From positions 12,033-76,032 of the forward strand of contig DASYAG010000066.1 in NCBI GenBank assembly GCA_036501485.1: 64,000 bases of DNA. The letters are read 5' to 3'. A program made the translations under genes and the position numbers. Of this stretch, positions 32,943-41,126 are shown one piece after another. Position 1 is the stretch's first letter; each line of letters starts with the position of its first letter. The stretch comes from PALSA-607 sp036501485 (GTDB taxonomy: Bacteria; Actinomycetota; Actinomycetes; Acidothermales; Acidothermaceae). The notes beneath the pieces were generated by a model, which did no database searches, was not told the origin of the DNA, and was given only the letters and a program-made list of their open reading frames with translations.

Positions 32943-33047
32943 CCGCGGTGTGCGGCTGCCAGCGTACGCGCCGGCAGCGCTTCGCCACGACGAGCCTCGG
33001 CTCGGTGGTCCGAGGTCGGTGTGGTCTCGCGGTGTCAGAATCGCCGT

Positions 33048-34220
33048 GTGCCCGCTTTGCGCGTTCTCGTCTTGCACAACCGGTATCGATCCGATCAACC
33101 GTCAGGTGAGAACGTGGTGGTCGACCTCGAGATCGAACTTCTGCGCGAGGCGGGCGTTGAGGTCGTCGACTACCAGCGCTCGAGCGACGAGATCGCCGGC
33201 TACTCGCCGCGACAGCGAGTCGCCCTGGCGACGCGGCCAATCTATGCGAAGGATTCCGTCGCTGCCGTTACGCAGCTCATAAAAGAGCACCGGCCCGACC
33301 TCGTCCACTTGCACAACCCTTACCCGCTGCTCTCACCCGCGGTGCTGCAAGCGGCGCGCACGCTGGGGGTTGCCACAGTGCTGACCGCGCACAATTACCG
33401 GCTGGTGTGTGCAAAGGGCACCTTCTTTCGCGACGGTCAGCGCTGTCATGACTGCGAGGGCAAGGTGCTGCCGTGGCCGGCCGTGACGCACGCGTGCTAC
33501 CGCGGGTCGCGAGCGCAGAGCGTCGTCATGGGCACAGCGCTGGTTGTGCACCGGCGCACTTGGCACGGCGCCGACCGTTTCATCGCGCTGACGCCGGCGA
33601 TGGCCGATTTTCTGACCCACAGCGGCGCGCCCGCGGATCGGGTCGTCGTCAAACCCAACACGGTCCGCGACCCAGGTCCGGTCCAATCCGGTGTTCGCAA
33701 AGGCTTCGTCTTTGCCGGCCGGCTGTCGAGGGAAAAAGGTGTGGATCTGCTGATGGAAGCCTGGGACCAACATCCGGTCGGTTCCCTCGGCACGCTGCAC
33801 ATCGTCGGTGAGGGCGAGCTGCGGAGCCAGGTCGCTGCGTTCGCCGACCGACGCGGGGACGTGCAACACGATGGCGTCCGCGACCGCGGCGAGCTACAAC
33901 AGTTGCTCTCGACAGCGGCCGTTGCGGTTGTGCCGTCTCGTTGGGACGAGATCTGCCCGATGATCGTGCTTGAGGCCTTGTCACACGGCTGCCCGGTTCT
34001 CGCGACAGCTCGCGGCGGCTTGCCGTATCTGGTCGGCTCCGGTGGATGGGTCGTCGACGACACCGTCGGCGCGCTGTCGGCCGGACTCACGCAAGCAGCG
34101 GGCGAGGCTCTCGATCGGACGTCGGCAGCGCGGGCCAGGTACACGGAAGAATTTGCACCCAAGCCGACGATCGCTCGGTTGATCGAGGCCTATGAAGGCG
34201 CCCGGTCGGCAGGTACGTGA
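33048..34220 (+). CDS. Glycosyltransferase, family 4
   Basis: 390 aa from GTG 33048 (VPALRVLVLHNRYRSDQPSGENVVVD). GT-B fold: an N-terminal acceptor domain with HNPYPLLSPAVLQAARTLGVATVLTAHNYR and a cysteine pair CHDCEG, then a donor domain with FAGRLSREKGVDLLMEAW and the E-x7-E signature in SRWDEICPMIVLEALSHGCPVLAT. It adds a sugar from a nucleotide donor to a lipid-linked glycan at the cytosolic face. First gene of the left-hand (plus-strand) polysaccharide operon; its stop overlaps the next start (TGATG). No ribosome site is seen, so the transcript may be leaderless. Confidence 0.88.
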   Translation: MPALRVLVLHNRYRSDQPSGENVVVDLEIELLREAGVEVVDYQRSSDEIAGYSPRQRVALATRPIYAKDSVAAVTQLIKEHRPDLVHLHNPYPLLSPAVLQAARTLGVATVLTAHNYRLVCAKGTFFRDGQRCHDCEGKVLPWPAVTHACYRGSRAQSVVMGTALVVHRRTWHGADRFIALTPAMADFLTHSGAPADRVVVKPNTVRDPGPVQSGVRKGFVFAGRLSREKGVDLLMEAWDQHPVGSLGTLHIVGEGELRSQVAAFADRRGDVQHDGVRDRGELQQLLSTAAVAVVPSRWDEICPMIVLEALSHGCPVLATARGGLPYLVGSGGWVVDDTVGALSAGLTQAAGEALDRTSAARARYTEEFAPKPTIARLIEAYEGARSAGT

Positions 34221-36208
34221 TGACGGACTCGACCAATGTCGTCGCGATACTGACGAGCCACAATCGCCGGGCGCAGACCATCGATTGCCTACTTGCGTTC
34301 TTCGCCCAAACGATCGACGGCGTCGCGCTGCGTGCTGTCCTGGTCGATGACGGCAGTAGCGACGGCACCGCCGATGCCGTGGCCGCCGAGTTTGCGCGGT
34401 GCACGGTGCTGCGGGGCGACGGTACCCTGTATTGGGCGAGAGGCATGGCTACGGCTGAGGCCGAAGCTCTGCGTCGCACGCCCGATTACATATTGTGGCT
34501 CAACGACGATGTCACGTTGGCGCCAACGGCGGTCAGCACACTCATCAACATTGCTACCGATGTAACTGCCACCGATGTATCGAGACCACTCGTCGTCTCA
34601 GGCGCTCTCGTTGACCCGGTGACAGGCGATGACAGCTACGGCGCGATGCGCCGGATCGACTGGCACCCGATGCGCTACGCGTTAGTGCATCCGAACGGGA
34701 GCATCCAAGACGCAGACACGTGCAACGGGAATGTCCTTCTGGTGCCTGCGGGAACGCTGCGGTCTGTTGGCGGAATCGATGGTGGCTTCGAACACGGCTA
34801 CGCCGACTTCGACTACGGGCTGCGGGTGCGCAAGGCTGGCGGTCGCGTGGTTCTGTCGCCAGCGCCGGTCGGCACTTGCCGAGAGAACACCTCGTTCGAG
34901 GCTCGAGCCCGGACGGCAGGAACGATTCGCGAACGGCTGCGGGTACTCGGTGACGTCAAGGGCCGCCCATGGCGTTCGGAAGTGCGCTACTTGCGGCGTC
35001 ACGCCGGCTTGTGGTGGCCGGCCGTGTTCGCGATCCCGTATCTCAAGGCCGTTGGATCAGTTCGCCACCGAACCTCCGCGAGCGGCCACTCGAAACGAAC
35101 CGTGGTGATGCTCGAAGGCACCGCATCGGACTATCGCGCACCGCTCTACCGCGAACTCATCGACCGACTCGACGCACCGTTCGTCCTCGGCGCCGACACC
35201 GCGTCGCCGTCCATTGAGGTAGCTGTGTCGACCGCCGGAGGACGGTTTGTGAAACTGCCAGCCCGTCGCCGCGCAGGTGTCTGGACCCACGCCGACGGCT
35301 TCGAAGATACGACTTCGGTCGTGGTGTTCACTCGGTCGTTCTCGTTTCTTAGACGCGAGCGACCCTCGACGATCGTGGTCACCGAGATGGGCCTGCGGGC
35401 CGCACAGGCTGCGTTGTACAAGCTGCTTCATCCGCGAGTCAGGCTGGTCATATGGGCTCGGCTCTCGGAGCGCTCAGAGAAGGGTCGTTCGCTCGCCCGA
35501 CTTCAGTTGCGACGTGTGCTGGCCCGCTTTGCGACGGCAGTGATCGTCAACGGACCCTCCGGAGCTCGCTATTGCGAAGACCTCGGCGCTTCGCCGACCA
35601 AGATCGTGGTCATCCCGCAAGTCTCGGCAATACCCGGCGCCACCGCGACCGAGCTCAAGAACCGACGGCGCAGTAACGGACTACCTACGTTCCTTTACGT
35701 CGGACAGCTCGTGCCACGCAAGGGCGTTGATCTCCTCATCAAGGCAGTGGCCGGGGCAGCGCTCCCGTTGCACTTGCGAATCATCGGCAGCGGACCGCAG
35801 CTCGCGGAACTCAAAGACCTGAGTAACACGCTTGGGACCTCTACGGACTTCGTCGACTGGATCAACGATCCAGACGAGCTACGGCGCGAATACCTCCACG
35901 CCGATTACTTCGTGTTGCCGTCGCTCGCCGATGAGTGGGGTCTCGTGGTCGTCGAAGCGCTGAGCCAAGGCACACCCGTCGTAGGCAGCATCTACTCCGA
36001 AGCTGTGGCCTCACTTGTTGTGCCCGGACTCAATGGCTTCTCATTTGCACCCGATGACCACGCACTGTTGGTATCCGCTCTCGACGACGCCACGCGACTC
36101 AGCGCCGAGGACTGGCAACATGCGAGCGCTGCCGCGGCTCACTCCGTAGAAACAATCACGGTCGCAACCACCGCCGAACGATTCCGCGCTGTCGTGGCCG
36201 GGCCATGA
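34220..36208 (+). CDS. Two-domain glycosyltransferase fusion (GT2 + GT4)
   Basis: 662 aa. The N-terminal half (about 1-260) is a GT-A family 2 domain with LVDDGSSDGTADAV, the metal-binding ILWLNDDVTL and a late HGYADFDYGLRVRKAGGRV. The C-terminal half (about 290-660) is a GT-B family 4 domain with FLYVGQLVPRKGVDLLIKAV and LPSLADEWGLVVVEALSQGTPVVGS. Both active sites look complete, so it could add two successive sugars. It overlaps the genes on both sides (TGATG before, ATGA after), so all three are translated together. Base composition is slightly less GC-rich than the housekeeping genes. Confidence 0.88.
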   Translation: MTDSTNVVAILTSHNRRAQTIDCLLAFFAQTIDGVALRAVLVDDGSSDGTADAVAAEFARCTVLRGDGTLYWARGMATAEAEALRRTPDYILWLNDDVTLAPTAVSTLINIATDVTATDVSRPLVVSGALVDPVTGDDSYGAMRRIDWHPMRYALVHPNGSIQDADTCNGNVLLVPAGTLRSVGGIDGGFEHGYADFDYGLRVRKAGGRVVLSPAPVGTCRENTSFEARARTAGTIRERLRVLGDVKGRPWRSEVRYLRRHAGLWWPAVFAIPYLKAVGSVRHRTSASGHSKRTVVMLEGTASDYRAPLYRELIDRLDAPFVLGADTASPSIEVAVSTAGGRFVKLPARRRAGVWTHADGFEDTTSVVVFTRSFSFLRRERPSTIVVTEMGLRAAQAALYKLLHPRVRLVIWARLSERSEKGRSLARLQLRRVLARFATAVIVNGPSGARYCEDLGASPTKIVVIPQVSAIPGATATELKNRRRSNGLPTFLYVGQLVPRKGVDLLIKAVAGAALPLHLRIIGSGPQLAELKDLSNTLGTSTDFVDWINDPDELRREYLHADYFVLPSLADEWGLVVVEALSQGTPVVGSIYSEAVASLVVPGLNGFSFAPDDHALLVSALDDATRLSAEDWQHASAAAAHSVETITVATTAERFRAVVAGP

Positions 36209-37614
36209 GATCGTCGAGTATGGCCGCATCGGTCGACACACCAGCAGGCGCAACGACTGTCCGTCGATATCAGATTCGCCGGACAGCAGTTGCCACCGTC
36301 GGCGCTCGGATAGCAGCAATCGGCGCGTCGCTCATCGCCGTCCGATTGATCCTGCACACCGTGGGCGCAGAACGCTTCGGGCTGTGGACGGCTATCAATG
36401 CGTCGATCGCGCTGTTGAGCTTCGCCGATCTCGGTATTGGCAACAGCCTGCTCACGGCGCTGAGCAGAAGTCGAGCACGTGATGACACTGCGTCGGTTAC
36501 CAAGCTCGTTTCAAGCGCGACCTACGCGTTCGCTGCTATCGCGGCCGTCTTGACGGTCATTCTCATCGTGCTCTTCGCGGCAGTGAACTGGGCGAATGTG
36601 TTTCGGGTTAACGGAACGATCGCGGCGCGAGACGCTGACTCGACCTTCCTGGTCGTCGGCCTGTCATTGGTGGCGGCGCTGCCATTAACGATCATCGCGA
36701 AACTCCAGCTTGCCTACCAACAGGGCTACCGGACTCAGCTCTGGACGATCGTTGGTCAGGCGGCTGCACTGCTGAGCCTCGTTCTTGCGGTGCGGGCGCA
36801 CGCGTCACTGCCGGTACTCGCCGCGTGTGTGCTCTTCGTTCCGGTTGCGGCACAACTTGTCAACGCGTTGCTGTCGTTTGGCCGAGAGCACGCTGCTCTG
36901 GTGCCAAGACGCTCACTCGTCGACGCCGCAACGACTCGTGCATTGCTCGCGACCGGCTTACTCTTTTTGTTCCTTCAACTGTCCTGGACGGTGGCATTCG
37001 CGTCGGACAATCTCATCATCGACCGGATTCTTGGAGCCAATGCGGTGGCCGGCTACGCCATTCCGTATCAGGGCTTTTCGGCAATCGCGACGTTGGCTGC
37101 GCTTCCCCTTGGAGCGCTGTGGCCGGCCTACACCGATGCAGCCACTCGTCACGACCTTGACTGGTTACGCCGGCGAGTTCGACGAACCATCGTTGGTATG
37201 GCAGTCATCGGAATCGCGCTCGGCGCTCTTTCCTTGCTGATGGCGCGCCCCCTACTTGGTCTGTGGGTCGGGCACAGTACGCACTACAGCACGTCGTTGC
37301 TCTTGGGGTTCGCCCTTTGGATCCCGGTCTTCTGCGTCGGCAACGCGGTCGCGGTGTACCTCAACGCCATGGGCGTTGTGCGCTTCCAAGTCGTGACGGT
37401 CTCGGTCATGGTGGTGGCGAACCTCGCATTGAGCATCGCGCTTGTGCGCGCGTGGGGGCCGGCTGGCGCGATTTATGGGTCGCTGATTTCTTACACTCTC
37501 TTCGTGGCTATCCCGTGCGCGTGGTACTTGCCCCGGCATCTACACAGTCTCGGTGCAGCGTCAGGTCAGATCGAAGCGGCGGTATCACAGGCGTCCAGCA
37601 GTCCCACTCCGTAA
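36205..37614 (+). CDS. Wzx-like polysaccharide flippase
   Basis: 469 aa, about 12-14 hydrophobic segments, of the MATE/PST polysaccharide exporter type. The N-terminal region RRTAVATVGARIAAIGASLIAVRLILHTVGAERFGLWTAINASI and SFADLGIGNSL is characteristic of O-antigen/exopolysaccharide flippases. It moves undecaprenyl-linked repeat units across the membrane. Starts in the ATGA overlap with the fused glycosyltransferase. Its last 49 bases overlap the convergent GT4 gene, so the two operon halves collide here. Confidence 0.88.
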   Translation: MRSSSMAASVDTPAGATTVRRYQIRRTAVATVGARIAAIGASLIAVRLILHTVGAERFGLWTAINASIALLSFADLGIGNSLLTALSRSRARDDTASVTKLVSSATYAFAAIAAVLTVILIVLFAAVNWANVFRVNGTIAARDADSTFLVVGLSLVAALPLTIIAKLQLAYQQGYRTQLWTIVGQAAALLSLVLAVRAHASLPVLAACVLFVPVAAQLVNALLSFGREHAALVPRRSLVDAATTRALLATGLLFLFLQLSWTVAFASDNLIIDRILGANAVAGYAIPYQGFSAIATLAALPLGALWPAYTDAATRHDLDWLRRRVRRTIVGMAVIGIALGALSLLMARPLLGLWVGHSTHYSTSLLLGFALWIPVFCVGNAVAVYLNAMGVVRFQVVTVSVMVVANLALSIALVRAWGPAGAIYGSLISYTLFVAIPCAWYLPRHLHSLGAASGQIEAAVSQASSSPTP

Positions 37615-38816
37615 ATCTCTGTTCGCTCTCGCGCGCGCTCTTGCGCGGCCTGCGTCGCTTTCGGACTCGGGGCCTGTGCTGATGCCCACATCGACTGGAG
37701 CATCTTCGCCAGCGAACCGGCACTCTCGACATCGAAAAAGCAAGCGCCGAACTCAGCCGCTTGCTCGCGGTGAACAGGAATGTCGGAACAGAGCAAGGGT
37801 GTTCCCAGCGCCTTCGCATCTTCGATCGAGGTGTTCCACCCCTCGTAACGCGATGGCTGAAGCAATAAAGATGCCGAGCGCATCAGGGCGATGAAGTGGG
37901 CATAGGGCACCTGGCCGAGCACGATGACCTGACCGCTGAGACCGGCCTTCGCGATCCGCTGCAGCAGGTCTGATACATAGCGGTTCGCCGGGTCGCGGTT
38001 GTCAGCCGGTAGCCCGGTCATCACGACGGGAATGGCGACTCCCGCATTCGAAGCCTCCGCCACCGCATCGACTACGAGGCCGTGATTCTTGTGCTGCCAG
38101 AATTGATTTGCCACCAGCACGAAGCGGGGCGGTAGGTGGTACAGGCTGCGGACGGCATCCGCATCCGTGTTCGCATCACCGTTCGCATCACCGCTCGCAT
38201 CACTGGCCGCAGTCGCGAACGCCAGCGCAGATGGGAAGGGCAACACCCTTAGCTTCGATGACTGCATCGGGTAGATCGCGCGGAATTGCTCGGCCATCGC
38301 GTCGCTCGACACCAAGACGACATGGCAGCGGGCCGCCACCTTGGCATACGTGCGATCACGGTCCGCTCGTTCGGCAGCAGAGAAGAACTCAGGCATCGCA
38401 CGGTGCTGAAAGTCAGCGATCCATCCAACGCTGCCGGCCAGCCGCGGCCGCAGCGGCGCCGACATCAATGGCAGCACGGCGTCCGGCTTGCGAGTCCGTA
38501 GATATGCAAGCGGATCTATCGCGTCGGGCAGCGACAGTGCTCGTCTTATCTTCCGGTCCGTCGCCGAGCGTGATTCGCCCCAGCTCCGAGACTGGCCCGA
38601 CTTCGCGCTCGATGGTGCGAGGTCGACGACCTCGATGCCGAGTTCGGTAAGGGTGGCGTCGCCCGCCTGCACGCGTCGCGATACGAAGAGGACCGATCGA
38701 TCCGAGGCTGCGGCGCAAGCAGAGATCGACCGGGCCATCATCCGACTGACCTGCCCACCCGCCGTCCAATCATCGCCGCCCGCATCGACGACGGCGATGC
38801 AACTGGCCTTCGTCAT
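37566..38816 (-). CDS. Glycosyltransferase, family 4
   Basis: 416 aa from the ATG at 38816, which overlaps the epimerase stop (ATGA). GT-B donor-domain features: FVLVANQFWQHKNHGLVVDAV, then LLLQPSRYEGWNTSIEDAKALGTPLLCSDIPVHREQA with the E-x7-E-like signature. A low-complexity Asp/Ala stretch (SDASGDANGDANTDADA) sits at the domain boundary and comes from a 12-bp tandem repeat. Last gene of the right-hand (minus-strand) polysaccharide operon; it overlaps the flippase gene by 49 bases. Confidence 0.87.
   Translation of the reverse strand: MTKASCIAVVDAGGDDWTAGGQVSRMMARSISACAAASDRSVLFVSRRVQAGDATLTELGIEVVDLAPSSAKSGQSRSWGESRSATDRKIRRALSLPDAIDPLAYLRTRKPDAVLPLMSAPLRPRLAGSVGWIADFQHRAMPEFFSAAERADRDRTYAKVAARCHVVLVSSDAMAEQFRAIYPMQSSKLRVLPFPSALAFATAASDASGDANGDANTDADAVRSLYHLPPRFVLVANQFWQHKNHGLVVDAVAEASNAGVAIPVVMTGLPADNRDPANRYVSDLLQRIAKAGLSGQVIVLGQVPYAHFIALMRSASLLLQPSRYEGWNTSIEDAKALGTPLLCSDIPVHREQAAEFGACFFDVESAGSLAKMLQSMWASAQAPSPKATQAAQERARERTEIYGVGLLDACDTAASI
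38169..38204 (-). repeat. In-frame 12-bp tandem repeat, three copies, inside a glycosyltransferase gene
   Basis: GTTCGCATCACC at 38169-38180 and again at 38181-38192, then GCTCGCATCACT at 38193-38204, with a degenerate part-copy before. It encodes a repeated Gly/Ser-Asp-Ala-Asn tetrapeptide in a linker between the two halves of the GT-B fold. Length changes would stay in frame. Confidence 0.8.
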
Positions 38817-39721
38817 GTGGTCGACCATGCCGCGACGCAGGCAGCGACAGCGGCGGCCAACGTGCGCGGCTGCCACTGCGGCAACAACGCGCGCAGCGTA
38901 CTGATGTCGGCCTGCCAGTGATCGGGATCTCCAGTGGTCTGCTTGTCGAGAAAGCGAACCGCCTTGTCCGATGCCGCTGCGGCTACGACATCGCTCGCCG
39001 CCTGGCCGACTGTCGAGCGATCGCCCGAAGCGATGTTCACAACCCCAGGGTTGCGGGTGATCTCACACAGCGAGACAACCGCGACCGCAACGTCGTCTAC
39101 GTGAAGGTAGTCACGCGACGAACTGCTTGATCCGGTCAGGACGACCTCGTCAGTGTCTGCGGAGCTGAGCTGGCGGTAGATCTCCCATATGAGGAGTCGC
39201 CGCTGGCCAGGTCCAAGCACCGAGAAGAGCCGGCACGCGAGCACGTCGATTCCGAAACACGAGGCGTACTGCTGCCCGAGTGTTTCTGCCATGGCCTTCG
39301 CGTATCCGTACGGTGAGAGGGGCTGCGCGGGCGCCGTCTCGGCCACCGGCAACGTCGCGGGCTGGCCGTATACGGCGGCGCTCGACAAGAGAACCGCTCT
39401 AGCTGGGATGCCAGTCCGACGAACCGCATCGAGCACGTTTGCCCAACTCATCAGCCCGGTTCGAAGGTTAGGCACCGGCGACAGGAATGAGTCGCCGACC
39501 GAGGCCGGCCCGGCCGCGTGGATCACAGCATCGGGTTCGTACTTGGCCACGATGTCAGTGAGGTCATCGTCGACCACATCGACGCAATGGTGGGCACCTT
39601 GCCAACCGGCTGCCGGCTGCGCCGACCGACTGAGTCCGATCAGCTCGTGCCCGCGCGCGGCAGCTGCGGCACCCAGCGCTTGGCCGAGAAATCCGCGGCT
39701 GCCGGTGATCAGCATCTTCAT
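38813..39721 (-). CDS. NAD-dependent sugar epimerase/dehydratase (GDP-6-deoxymannose reductase-like)
   Basis: 302 aa. Extended-SDR features: GSRGFLGQALG (GxxGxxG), HAAGPASVGDSF, catalytic Ser-Ser in LLSSAAVYG and YxxxK in YGYAKAM. The overall pattern, including the short length and SRDYLHVDDVAVAVVSL, resembles the 4-reductase RMD or GDP/dTDP-sugar epimerases. It provides a modified nucleotide sugar to the polysaccharide pathway; the exact sugar is not deducible. It overlaps both neighbours by four bases. Confidence 0.88.
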   Translation of the reverse strand: MKMLITGSRGFLGQALGAAAAARGHELIGLSRSAQPAAGWQGAHHCVDVVDDDLTDIVAKYEPDAVIHAAGPASVGDSFLSPVPNLRTGLMSWANVLDAVRRTGIPARAVLLSSAAVYGQPATLPVAETAPAQPLSPYGYAKAMAETLGQQYASCFGIDVLACRLFSVLGPGQRRLLIWEIYRQLSSADTDEVVLTGSSSSSRDYLHVDDVAVAVVSLCEITRNPGVVNIASGDRSTVGQAASDVVAAAASDKAVRFLDKQTTGDPDHWQADISTLRALLPQWQPRTLAAAVAACVAAWSTT

Positions 39722-40314
39722 CTGGGTTGATCGGCCTTCGTGAGCTCACGAATGACGCGTGCGGGCGATCCGGCGACCAGCGTCCAGGGCGGCACGTCGC
39801 GCGTCACGATGGATCCCGCCGCGACGACGCAGCCCTCTCCGAGGTGAACACCCTTCAATACGATCGCGCGGGTTCCGACCCAGACTTTATCGTCGATGCG
39901 CACCGCGCTGCGTGGGACATGGGTCCAGTCTTTGCGACCTTGCACCCACTCACCGACATCGTGTCGACGGTGGTCGAAGTCCAGTGAATGCGAGTCGTGA
40001 TCCATCACCAGTGCGCCGAACGCGATCAGCACGTCGTCGCCGATCACGATCTCGGTTGCGGCATCGAGAAGTGTTCCACCCCCGACGTGGGTTCGGTTTC
40101 CGATCTGGATGCGGGCACCCGCCGCCTCCAGCACCATCGAGGCCGCGATGTCGCTACTGTCCCCGATGCCAAGACTGGATCCGAAAGCATCACGCACAAC
40201 CAATGAGGCGCCAAGAAGTCGCGTGTCGCGACCGATAGTCATACGACCTTGAAGCTGTCGCCGCCATGACGCAACGCGGTACGGGAGCAGCAACCGCTGC
40301 CTTCGAGATCCCAT
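39718..40314 (-). CDS. Hexapeptide-repeat acyltransferase (LbetaH)
   Basis: 198 aa from the ATG at 40314, five bases beyond the wecG-like stop. Left-handed beta-helix repeats are visible ([LIV]-G-x4 pattern): IQIGNRTHVGGGTLLDAATEIVIGDDVLIAFGALVMDHDSH and VWVGTRAIVLKGVHLGEGCVVAAGSIVTRDVPPWTLVAGSPARVIRE, the last being the usual acetyltransferase ending. His in MDHDSH is the probable catalytic base. It should O- or N-acetylate a sugar of the exported glycan using acetyl-CoA. The stop overlaps the epimerase start. Confidence 0.88.
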   Translation of the reverse strand: MGSRRQRLLLPYRVASWRRQLQGRMTIGRDTRLLGASLVVRDAFGSSLGIGDSSDIAASMVLEAAGARIQIGNRTHVGGGTLLDAATEIVIGDDVLIAFGALVMDHDSHSLDFDHRRHDVGEWVQGRKDWTHVPRSAVRIDDKVWVGTRAIVLKGVHLGEGCVVAAGSIVTRDVPPWTLVAGSPARVIRELTKADQPR

Positions 40315-40319
40315 AAGCG

Positions 40320-41126
40320 CTATCGAACCAGACCGTCCGTGCGTGGCCCCGCATCTGCGCGCTTTCGCGGCGGCCGACGCACGATACCGACGACGAATGC
40401 CGGGTTGGTGCGCAGGTAGCGACGCCACAGCCGGCGGGGCTCGCGGCACAAGCGGTAGACCCATTCCACTCCGCGCCGCTGCATCCACAAAGGCGCCTGC
40501 TTCACGACGCCGGCATGGAAGTCGAAGGCCGCACCGACGCCTATCAGGGCACTCGCCTGAAGCGCTTCACGGTGCGTCGCCATCCAGTACTCCTGCTTGA
40601 CCGCACCGAGCCCAACCCATACGACGTCCGCATTGCTGTCGTTGATTTTGCGTACGACGTCGGCATCTTCGGCGGGAGTCAACGCACGAAATGGCGGAGC
40701 GTAGCTGCCCGCGATGCGCAAGCCCGGGAACTGCGAAGTCAGCCGCGCGGAAAGCAATTCCAGAGTGCGTGGTGTGGTTCCGTAGAGGAAGACCGAGTGG
40801 CGCGACTGCGCGAGTGGCGCCGACAACGCCAGCATCAGGTCGGGGCCGTACACACGGGTGACGGCGGCGGCCCCAGCTCGTTTCAGACACCAGACGATCG
40901 GCATGCCGTCAGGCGTCGTTAACCCCGACGCGTTGTGGATGCGACGCAGCTCTTCGTCGTGCTGGCACTCGATCACGGTGTGCACATTCGTGACACAGAC
41001 GTAGTGTCGCTCGCCGTCGCTGATCCAGCGCATGATCTCGTTGACCGCGCCGTCGAGCGAGATCGCACTGATGCCAACGCCGAGCACATCAACACGGCCA
41101 GGTTGCACGGCGAGATCAGCAAGCAC
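40320..41126 (-). CDS. WecG/TagA/CpsF family glycosyltransferase
   Basis: 268 aa, GTG start overlapping the preceding gene by 11 bases. Signature regions: VDVLGVGISAISLDGAV, VTNVHTVIECQHDEELRRIHNASGLTTPDGMPIVW (the T-P-D-G active site with Asp), and WVGLGAVKQEYWMATHREAL. GT26 enzymes add the second sugar (ManNAc or ManNAcA type) to undecaprenyl-PP-linked GlcNAc at the membrane face. Placed right after the initiating transferase, which fits that role. Confidence 0.92.
   Translation of the reverse strand: MLADLAVQPGRVDVLGVGISAISLDGAVNEIMRWISDGERHYVCVTNVHTVIECQHDEELRRIHNASGLTTPDGMPIVWCLKRAGAAAVTRVYGPDLMLALSAPLAQSRHSVFLYGTTPRTLELLSARLTSQFPGLRIAGSYAPPFRALTPAEDADVVRKINDSNADVVWVGLGAVKQEYWMATHREALQASALIGVGAAFDFHAGVVKQAPLWMQRRGVEWVYRLCREPRRLWRRYLRTNPAFVVGIVRRPPRKRADAGPRTDGLVR

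Noticed and set aside
41116..41126. Frameshift suspected between the initiating transferase and the WecG-type gene
   Set aside because: The 11-base overlap is ordinary operon packing; both proteins are complete at both ends.
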